Shown here: one piece after another, positions 45,258-52,618 of the stretch
How the letters are laid out: each line of letters begins with the position of its first letter
How positions within the stretch are numbered: the first letter of the stretch is position 1
From: Microbacterium oryzae
Lineage (GTDB): Bacteria; Actinomycetota; Actinomycetes; Actinomycetales; Microbacteriaceae
Reading direction: 5' to 3'
Length of the DNA: 64,000 bases
Assembly: GCF_030406385.1 (NCBI RefSeq)
Contig: NZ_JAUEPM010000009.1
Location: forward strand, 30,478-94,477
The notes under the pieces: generated by a model
Seen by the model: only the letters and a program-made list of their open reading frames with translations
Databases searched by the model: none
Told to the model about the DNA's origin: nothing
Made by a program: the position numbers and the translations under genes

Positions 45258-46724
45258 TCAGCCCTGCGTGGGCACGTCCTCCGGGGCGATGATCGGAATG
45301 ATCGAGGTCACCGGCTCGAGGCCCGACAAGCGCGAGGGGCTGAGCTGCTTCTCGACCTCCGCCGGCTCCATGAGGCCCGCCTCGACGACGAGATCGGCGA
45401 CGCTGCGGTTGGTCAGCAGGGCGGTCTTCGCGAGCGCCGCGGCCGCGGAGTAGCCGATGAAGGGCGTGAGGGCGGTGATGACGCCGACGCTCGACCCCAC
45501 CATGGCGCCCAGGCGAGCGCGGTTGGCGGTGATGCCGTCCACGCAGTTGACACGGAGCGTGCGCATCGCCTGGCGCATCCAGATGATCGACTGGAAGATC
45601 GAGTGCGCGATCACGGGCTCGAACGCGTTCAGCTGCAGCTGCCCCGCCTCGACCGCCATCGTCACCGTCACGTCGGAGCCGGCGACCGCGAACGCGACCT
45701 GGTTCACGACCTCGGGGATGACGGGGTTGACCTTGCCGGGCATGATGCTCGATCCCGCCTGCCGCGCGGGGAGGTTGATCTCGCCGAGGCCCGCCTGGGG
45801 GCCCGACGACAGCAGCCGCAGGTCGTTGCAGATCTTCGACAGCTTGATGGCGTTGCGCTTGAGGGAGGACGAGAACGACATGAACGAGCCGGTGTCGCTC
45901 GTCGACTCGACCAGGTCGCTCGCGGTCTCGAGGTCGAGCCCCGTGATGTCGCGGAGGTGCCGCTCCACCGCGCCCGCGTAGTCCGGGTGCGTGGTGATGC
46001 CGGTGCCGATCGCGGTCGCGCCCATGTTGATCTCGTGCAGCAGCACGGCGTTCTCGCGCAGCCGTTCATAGTCTGCGGCCAGGGTCGTGGCGAAGCCGTG
46101 GAACTCCTGGCCGAGGGTCATCGGCACGGCGTCCTGCAGCTGCGTGCGCCCCACCTTCAGCACGTCGTGGAAGTCGGTCGCCTTGGCGAGGAACGACTTG
46201 CGCAGCAGGTCAAGCTCGGTCAGCAGCGACCCGAGCGACAGCGACAGCCCGATCTTGATCGACGTGGGGTACACGTCGTTGGTCGACTGGCTGCGGTTGG
46301 TGTGGTCGATGGGCGACAGGTAGGCGTAGTCGCCGCGCTCGCGACCGGCGAGCTCGAGCGCGATGTTGGTGATGACCTCGTTCGCGTTCATGTTGGTCGA
46401 CGTGCCCGCGCCGCCCTGGATGACGCCCACCACGAACTGCTCGTGGAACTGCCCGTCGATGACGAGCTGCGCTGCGCGGTCGATGAGGTCGGCGCGGTGC
46501 TGGTCGAGCACGCCGATCTCGGCGTTCGCCCGGGCGGCGGCCTGCTTCACCATCGCCAGCCCGACCACGAGCTCGGGGTAGACGGAGATCGGGCGCTTGC
46601 TGATCTCGAAGTTCTCCAGCGCCCTGGCGGTGTGGATGCCCCACATCGCGTCGCAGGGGATCTCCATCGCCCCCAGCGAGTCGGTCTCGGTGCGAGTCTG
46701 CGTGACGGCTTCAGCGTGGACCAT
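45258..46724 (-). CDS. aspA: Aspartate ammonia-lyase
   Basis: AspA deaminates aspartate to fumarate. The 488-residue protein has the superfamily signature GSSIMPGKVNP (about 323), preceded by GLGEINLPARQA. MAVEAGQLQLNAFEPVIAH favours AspA over class II fumarase. THPDYAGAVERHLRDITGL and GGAGTSTNMNANEV are also present. ATG 46724 has GAGGAG 6 nt upstream; the open frame to 46847 lies in promoter DNA. A TAGGAT box at 46772-46777 is a possible -10, and a TGTAC-N5-GTACA dyad lies further upstream. Confidence 0.92.
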   Translation of the reverse strand: MVHAEAVTQTRTETDSLGAMEIPCDAMWGIHTARALENFEISKRPISVYPELVVGLAMVKQAAARANAEIGVLDQHRADLIDRAAQLVIDGQFHEQFVVGVIQGGAGTSTNMNANEVITNIALELAGRERGDYAYLSPIDHTNRSQSTNDVYPTSIKIGLSLSLGSLLTELDLLRKSFLAKATDFHDVLKVGRTQLQDAVPMTLGQEFHGFATTLAADYERLRENAVLLHEINMGATAIGTGITTHPDYAGAVERHLRDITGLDLETASDLVESTSDTGSFMSFSSSLKRNAIKLSKICNDLRLLSSGPQAGLGEINLPARQAGSSIMPGKVNPVIPEVVNQVAFAVAGSDVTVTMAVEAGQLQLNAFEPVIAHSIFQSIIWMRQAMRTLRVNCVDGITANRARLGAMVGSSVGVITALTPFIGYSAAAALAKTALLTNRSVADLVVEAGLMEPAEVEKQLSPSRLSGLEPVTSIIPIIAPEDVPTQG

Positions 46725-46831
46725 GTGCGTCTCCTCGTGGGTCTTCACGTCGGTGTGAGCGGGATGCCTCGATCCTACCCACGCACTCGGCGACCCTCTT
46801 TCGACTCGACGTACATCGCCGTGGCCATCCC

Positions 46832-46846
46832 TGTACATCGCGTACA
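46832..46846. promoter_or_regulatory. Operator-like dyad TGTAC-N5-GTACA
   Basis: A perfect 5+5 inverted repeat lies in the aspA/ptrB divergent region. Its ACATCGC core repeats at 46813. It lies about 55-70 bp above the aspA -10 and 39 bp before the ptrB -10, so it could serve either gene. Confidence 0.4.
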
Positions 46847-46884
46847 CGCCGCCCCGTGATGCACTCCTGCGCGGCCGGGCGCAC

Positions 46885-46890
46885 TACCGT
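46885..46890 (+). promoter_or_regulatory. Predicted -10 box, leaderless ptrB
   Basis: TACCGT ends 6 nt before GTG 46897. Confidence 0.5.
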
Positions 46891-46896
46891 TATGAG

Positions 46897-49035
46897 GTGA
46901 CCACCGACGCACCCCTCGCCGCCCCGATCGCCGACCGCCGTCCCCTCGTGCGCAGCCACCACGGCGACGACGTGGAGGACCGCTACGAGTGGCTGCGCGC
47001 GAAGGACGACGCCGCGGTGCGCGCGCACCTCGAGGCGGAGAACGGGTACACCGATTCCCGCGTGACGCACCTCGAGCCGCTGCGCGAGACGCTCTTCCAG
47101 GAGATCAAGGCGCGCGTGCGCGAGACCGACCTCACGGTGCCCGTCCGGCAGGGCGGATGGTGGTACTACGGCCGCTCCATCGAGGGGCGGCAGTACGGCC
47201 TGCAGTGCCGCGCGCCGCTCGCCGCCGACGACGACTGGACGCCGCCGCGACTCGAGGTCGACGTCGAGGTGCCGGGCGAGCAGGTGCTGCTCGACGGCAA
47301 CGTCGAGGCCGACGGCCACGAGTTCTTCTCCCTCGGCGCCTTCAGTGTCAGCACTGACGGCGCGCGCATGCTGTGGGGCGTCGACACGCAGGGCGACGAA
47401 CGGTACACGGTGCGCGTGAAGGACATCGCCACGGGCGAGGTGCTGCCCGACGTGCTGGAGGGCATCGCCGGCGGCGCGCGGTTCACGCCCGATGGCCGGT
47501 TCATCCTCTACTCCACCGTCGACGACGCCTGGCGGCCCGAGGGCGTGTGGCTGCACCGCGTCGGCGATCCGACTCGCGAGCGGGATGTGGAGATCGCCCA
47601 CGAGGACGACGAGTCGTTCTGGATCGGCGCCGGCTTCACCCGCAGCCGCGCCTACCTCGTGATCGAGTCGGCGTCCAACACCACGAGCGAGTACGCGATC
47701 ATCCGCGCGGCCGATGTGCCGCGTCTGATCGAGGACCCGGCGTCGGTGCCGCGCACCACGCTCTGGAACCGCGCGGAGAAGGTCGAGTACTCGATCGACC
47801 ACGCCGTCATCGACGGGCGGGACTGGCTCTACGTCCTGCACAACCGCGACGCGCTCGATTTCGAGCTCATGCGCGTGCCGGCCGACGAGCCCGATGCCCG
47901 GGGCGAGATCGTCATCCCCCACTCCCCCGGCACACGCCTCGAGAGCGTGGACTGCCTGCGAGACTTCGCCATCGTCGAGTACCGGGCCGGGGGCATCCCT
48001 CGCGTCGGGATCCTCGACTACGCGACGCACGAGGTGAGCGAGATCGCCTTCGATGAGCCGCTGTACAACGCCGGCTCCGGCGGCAACCCCGAGTGGGCGC
48101 AGCCGGTCGTGCGCCTGAGCTACGGGTCGTTCACGACGCCGGGCACCGTGTTCGACTACGTGGTGTCGACCGGCGAGCTGCGCGAGCTCAAGCACGTCGA
48201 GGTCCTCGGCGGCTACGACCCCGCCGATTACGGGCAGGAGCGTCTGTGGGTTCCCTCGACGGACGGCACGCTCATCCCCGTCTCCCTGGTGTGGAAGCGC
48301 TCGTTCGGCGCACCCGAGGATGCGGCCCGCCCCGTGCACCTGTACGGATACGGCTCGTACGAGCACTCCATCGACCCGGGCTTCTCGTACGCGCGCCTCT
48401 CCGAGCTCGACCGCGGCATCGTGTTCGCCGTCGCGCATGTCCGCGGAGGCGGCGAGATGGGCCGAGCCTGGTACGAGAACGGCAAGCTCACTCACAAGCG
48501 CAACTCGTTCACCGACTTCGTCGACGTGGCGCGGTTCCTCGTCGACCGCGGCTACACGACGCCCGACCGGATGGTCGCCGAGGGCGGCTCCGCGGGCGGC
48601 CTGCTGATGGGCGCGGTGGCGAACCTCGCCCCCGAGCTCTTCGCCGGCATCCTCGCCGACGTTCCCTTCGTCGACGCGCTCACGACCATCCTCGACCCGT
48701 CGCTGCCCCTCACCGTGATCGAGTGGGAGGAGTGGGGCGACCCGCTGCATGACGCGAGCGTCTACGAGTACATGAAGTCGTACTCTCCGTACGAGAACGT
48801 GCGCGAGGGCGTGACGTACCCGCGCATCCTCGCGATGGCCTCGCTCAACGACACCCGCGTGCTGTACGTGGAGCCGGCCAAGTGGGTCGCGCGCCTGCGC
48901 GAGGTGGGCGCCGACGCGCTGCTGCGCTGCGAGATGACGGCGGGTCACGGCGGCGTGAGCGGGCGCTACAACGCCTGGCGGGAGCGCGCGTTCCAGCTCG
49001 CGTGGATGTTCGACGTGCTGGGGCTCGCCGAGTAG
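46897..49035 (+). CDS. ptrB: Oligopeptidase B-type S9 peptidase
   Basis: The 712-residue serine peptidase belongs to S9A. An N-terminal seven-blade propeller (about 70-420) is followed by the hydrolase. The catalytic Ser is in AEGGSAGGLLMG (about 564), the Asp in ASLNDTRVLYVEP (about 651) and the His in TAGHGGVSGRYN (about 684). YGSYEHSIDPGFSYARLSELDRG is typical of oligopeptidase B, which cuts after basic residues in peptides under about 30 residues. It is cytoplasmic. GTG 46897 follows a TACCGT box by 6 nt. Confidence 0.93.
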   Translation: MTTDAPLAAPIADRRPLVRSHHGDDVEDRYEWLRAKDDAAVRAHLEAENGYTDSRVTHLEPLRETLFQEIKARVRETDLTVPVRQGGWWYYGRSIEGRQYGLQCRAPLAADDDWTPPRLEVDVEVPGEQVLLDGNVEADGHEFFSLGAFSVSTDGARMLWGVDTQGDERYTVRVKDIATGEVLPDVLEGIAGGARFTPDGRFILYSTVDDAWRPEGVWLHRVGDPTRERDVEIAHEDDESFWIGAGFTRSRAYLVIESASNTTSEYAIIRAADVPRLIEDPASVPRTTLWNRAEKVEYSIDHAVIDGRDWLYVLHNRDALDFELMRVPADEPDARGEIVIPHSPGTRLESVDCLRDFAIVEYRAGGIPRVGILDYATHEVSEIAFDEPLYNAGSGGNPEWAQPVVRLSYGSFTTPGTVFDYVVSTGELRELKHVEVLGGYDPADYGQERLWVPSTDGTLIPVSLVWKRSFGAPEDAARPVHLYGYGSYEHSIDPGFSYARLSELDRGIVFAVAHVRGGGEMGRAWYENGKLTHKRNSFTDFVDVARFLVDRGYTTPDRMVAEGGSAGGLLMGAVANLAPELFAGILADVPFVDALTTILDPSLPLTVIEWEEWGDPLHDASVYEYMKSYSPYENVREGVTYPRILAMASLNDTRVLYVEPAKWVARLREVGADALLRCEMTAGHGGVSGRYNAWRERAFQLAWMFDVLGLAE

Positions 49036-49046
49036 CCCGCCCAGGC

Positions 49047-49134
49047 GGGCTCGGCGTCAGGCCGACTCGCCGTCGGACGGGCTCGGCGTCAGGCGGACTC
49101 GCCGTCGGACGGGCTCGGCGTCAGGCGGGCTTGC
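49047..49134. repeat. 32-bp tandem repeat, 2.7 units, at the ends of two convergent genes
   Basis: Units at 49047-49078 and 49079-49110 differ at one base; a partial third runs to 49134. The repeat fills the gap between ptrB and the phosphoesterase gene and carries into the latter's last codons. It seems to derive from tandem copying of the phosphoesterase 3' end, including its stop codon. Confidence 0.85.
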
Positions 49135-50017
49135 GCGAGAACCGCTCCAGCCGCTCCTCGGGAGTGAGCGCGGCCATCCGCTCGTACCACTCGGGCGTGA
49201 AGGATGCCCCCGGCTCCGCCGACGCCACCGGCACGACTGAATGCGTGATGGTGTCGTCGTAGACGTGGACGAGGTGGAACGCCTGCCCGGCGTCCATGCC
49301 GTTCACCTGTTGGGGCGGGAGCGCGATGTCCATCGTGTAGCAGGACGCCGACGCGACGCTCACGGGGATGCCGGCGAACGTCCCGCTCGTCGAGTAGTGC
49401 AGGTGCCCGGCGAGGATGGTTCGCACGTCCGATCCGCGCAGCACCGCGGCCAGGTCGTCCTGTCGGCGCAGCTCGAGGATGTCGAACAGCGGGATGTGGC
49501 TCGGCAGCGGCGGGTGGTGCAGCGCGAGGATGGTCCCGAGCGGGGCGGGCACGGCGAGCTCGCGCGAGAGCCACTCCAGCTGGCCGTCGTCGAGATCGCC
49601 GTGGTGCCATCCGGGGACCGACGAGTCGAGCGCGATGAGGCGCAGGCCGCCGAGGTCCCAGACACCGGTGACCGGCTGCTGCGTGGCGGGGAGCCCGAGG
49701 AGGTCGCGGCGCAGCCCGGCGCGCTCGTCGTGGTTGCCCGCCACCCACACCACGGGTGCGCCGAGCCGCGCGGCGACGGGCTCGACGAGAACCCGCAGCC
49801 GTGCGTAGGCCTCGGGTTCGCCCAAGTCGGTGAGGTCGCCGGTGAAGACCAGCGCATCGACTCCGCCGGTGAGCCGCTCGACGCGGGCGAGAGTCGCGAC
49901 GAGGTTGGCGTCGGTGTCGATGCCGCCCGCGAGACGCCGCCCCTGCGCCAGCAGGTGCGTGTCGCTGAGGTGGACGATCGTGCGCTGTGCCGCCGGATGC
50001 CTGCCGAACTGCGTCAT
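49121..50017 (-). CDS. Metallophosphoesterase, CpdA/Icc-like
   Basis: The 298-residue protein has all five calcineurin-type motifs in order: HLSDTHL, GDLTDLG, AGNHD, LALHHPPL and AGHLHYS. It resembles 3',5'-cyclic-AMP phosphodiesterase CpdA, although actinobacterial members often act on other phosphodiesters or on phospholipid products. TAGGCT 6 nt before the ATG predicts a leaderless mRNA. Its last codons lie in the third unit of a 32-bp tandem repeat shared with the end of ptrB. Confidence 0.9.
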   Translation of the reverse strand: MTQFGRHPAAQRTIVHLSDTHLLAQGRRLAGGIDTDANLVATLARVERLTGGVDALVFTGDLTDLGEPEAYARLRVLVEPVAARLGAPVVWVAGNHDERAGLRRDLLGLPATQQPVTGVWDLGGLRLIALDSSVPGWHHGDLDDGQLEWLSRELAVPAPLGTILALHHPPLPSHIPLFDILELRRQDDLAAVLRGSDVRTILAGHLHYSTSGTFAGIPVSVASASCYTMDIALPPQQVNGMDAGQAFHLVHVYDDTITHSVVPVASAEPGASFTPEWYERMAALTPEERLERFSRKPA

Positions 50018-50023
50018 GCGCTC

Positions 50024-50029
50024 AGCCTA
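50024..50029 (-). promoter_or_regulatory. Predicted -10 box, leaderless phosphoesterase gene
   Basis: TAGGCT on the minus strand ends 6 nt before the ATG at 50017. Confidence 0.5.
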
Positions 50030-50071
50030 GGACGCACCCCGGACACCGGCCTCCCCCACCCTGGGTGACCC

Positions 50072-50124
50072 ATGTCTCACTTGTCGCGGCCATCCGCCGG
50101 CCGAACCAGCACCCAGTGAGACAC
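50072..50124. repeat. 53-bp palindromic element, copy A
   Basis: Ends ATGTCTCACT and AGTGAGACAC are inverted, with one mismatch. Length is exactly 53 bp. The centre contains GCGGCCATCC, shared with copy B. Confidence 0.9.
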
Positions 50125-50145
50125 GGCGCCCCGGAGCTCGCCGGC

Positions 50146-50198
50146 GTGTCTCACTCGTTGCGGCCATCCACCGACCGAGCCCGCACGAAGTGAGACAC
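50146..50198. repeat. 53-bp palindromic element, copy B
   Basis: Perfect 10-bp ends (GTGTCTCACT / AGTGAGACAC), 53 bp long. It lies 21 bp after copy A, upstream of the nuclease gene. The 311-bp gap 50018-50328 contains copies A and B and no gene. Confidence 0.92.
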
Positions 50199-50328
50199 GG
50201 TCCGATGGCAGTGCGGAGAGGACGCGACCGGGCCGTCGTCTCGTGCACACCCGCCGCCACACCGGTGATCCTTCCCCCGACCGGACCACCCGCCGCACTG
50301 CTTCCCGTGCGCAGGCGATGCTGACGGC

Positions 50329-51255
50329 ATGTCACGAGAACCGGCGCCCCTGCCCGCCGAACTGGCCGGCCACCCCTTCCACGTGCGCGAGGCTCGCGGA
50401 CTCGGCGTCTCCGGCTCTCGCCTGCGAGCGCTCGATCTCGCGCATCCATACCGAGGCCTTCGCTCGCCAGCCACGCTCCCCCTCGCTGCGAGCTTGCGGG
50501 AGCGATGCATCGAATACGCGCCCCGCCTGAAGAACGGCGAGTTCTTCAGTCATGAGACCGCGCTCGCCCTGCTCGGCGTGCCCGTCCCGCCATTCGCGAA
50601 TCGGGAGCTCCATGTGTCCGTCCATCGCCCGCCGCATCCGCCGAGGATCGCCGGGATCCGCGGTCACCGGCTGCAGCGTCGCGAACCCCAGCTGCACCCG
50701 CACGCGGAGCTGGCGGTCGAGTCGCCCGCGCGGGCATGGCGCCAGTCGGCCATGACGTGGGGCGTGGAGGATCTGGTGATCGCCGCCGACCACCTCATCC
50801 ATCCGCGGAACGCCCTGCTGACGCCCGCCGACCTCCGCTCCGAGGTGCAGCTCATGGGCGACACGCGCGACAAGAGACTCGGTCGAGCACTCGCTCTGAT
50901 GCGTCCTGGTTCCGAATCTCCCGGCGAGACGAGGACGCGTCTCACCATCGGGAGAGCCCACCTGCCGGAGCCGGAGTTGAACTGGGATCTCTATGACGCC
51001 GACGGTGTGCACATCGCGCGGTTCGACATGGCGTACGTGCGGCGCCGCGTCTGCGTCGAGTACGACGGCCGAGTGCACGCCGACGATGTCGGCCAATTCG
51101 AGCGAGACGCAGACCGATGGGAAGCGGTTCGACGAAATGGATGGCTGATGGTGCGGATTCTGCGCCACCATCTGAACGGACCGGCTCCCGTTGCCGCACG
51201 CCTCATCGAGGATGCGCTGCGGGAGCGCGGATGGCGACCCGGCGCTGAGGTGTGA
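50329..51255 (+). CDS. Winged-helix plus DUF559/Vsr-like endonuclease protein (second island)
   Basis: The 308-residue protein has an N-terminal AbiEi-like winged helix (residues about 15-60: FHVREARGLGVSGSRLRALDL, then PYRGLR) and a C-terminal PD-(D/E)XK domain. The acids are Glu in GETRTR (about 200), Asp in RFDMAY (about 233) and Glu in CVEYDGRVH (about 244); then come ERDADRWEAVRRNGW and MVRIL. The layout matches the protein at 26808, but sequence similarity outside the motifs is low. Five copies of a 53-bp palindrome flank the gene. There is no methylase or toxin partner. The ribosome binding site is poor. Nuclease activity is inferred. Confidence 0.8.
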   Translation: MSREPAPLPAELAGHPFHVREARGLGVSGSRLRALDLAHPYRGLRSPATLPLAASLRERCIEYAPRLKNGEFFSHETALALLGVPVPPFANRELHVSVHRPPHPPRIAGIRGHRLQRREPQLHPHAELAVESPARAWRQSAMTWGVEDLVIAADHLIHPRNALLTPADLRSEVQLMGDTRDKRLGRALALMRPGSESPGETRTRLTIGRAHLPEPELNWDLYDADGVHIARFDMAYVRRRVCVEYDGRVHADDVGQFERDADRWEAVRRNGWLMVRILRHHLNGPAPVAARLIEDALRERGWRPGAEV

Positions 51256-51282
51256 GCCGAGCACCCGTCGCGCCGGCGGCCC

Positions 51283-51335
51283 GTGTCTCACTCGTCGCGG
51301 GATCGCCCTCGAGTCACCCGCAGCAAGTGAGACAC
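51283..51335. repeat. 53-bp palindromic element, copy C
   Basis: Perfect 10-bp ends, 53 bp long, 28 bp after the nuclease stop. The inner arms (CGTCGCGGG / CCCGCAGCA) extend the pairing imperfectly. Confidence 0.92.
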
Positions 51336-51356
51336 GGGCCGGGGTGCACGCGCGCC

Positions 51357-51409
51357 GTGTCTCACTTGGTGCGGCATCCTCGGCGGAATAGCCGCGCCAA
51401 GTGAGACAC
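51357..51409. repeat. 53-bp palindromic element, copy D
   Basis: Perfect 10-bp ends, and the inner TTGGTGCGGC / GCCGCGCCAA extends the stem to about 19 bp with one mismatch. This is the best-paired copy, 21 bp after copy C. Confidence 0.92.
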
Positions 51410-51430
51410 GCACCCCGCTGCTGATCACCC

Positions 51431-51483
51431 ATGTCTCAGTTGCGGCGGGAATCACAGCCGAATAGCCGCGCCAAGTGAGACAC
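51431..51483. repeat. 53-bp palindromic element, copy E
   Basis: Ends ATGTCTCAGT / AGTGAGACAC (two mismatches), 53 bp long, 21 bp after copy D. Its right half, AATAGCCGCGCCAAGTGAGA and on, is identical to that of copy D. Confidence 0.9.
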
Positions 51484-51523
51484 GGGGAGCCACCGGGACC
51501 CCGGCCGCCCCCGCTCTCCGGGC

Positions 51524-52552
<1,029 letters not shown>

Positions 52553-52559
52553 GACATCA

Positions 52560-52565
52560 ACGCTA
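52560..52565 (-). promoter_or_regulatory. Predicted -10 box, leaderless pfkA
   Basis: TAGCGT on the minus strand ends 7 nt before the pfkA ATG. Confidence 0.5.
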
Positions 52566-52618
52566 GGGCATTCGGGAGCATCGATTTCGCCACTCCCGAA
52601 CGCCCCGCGGCGGATGGC

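Noticed and set aside
50072..51483. CRISPR array
   Set aside because: The repeated units are 53-bp palindromes with variable centres and a gene between them. There is no constant direct repeat with unique spacers and no cas gene.
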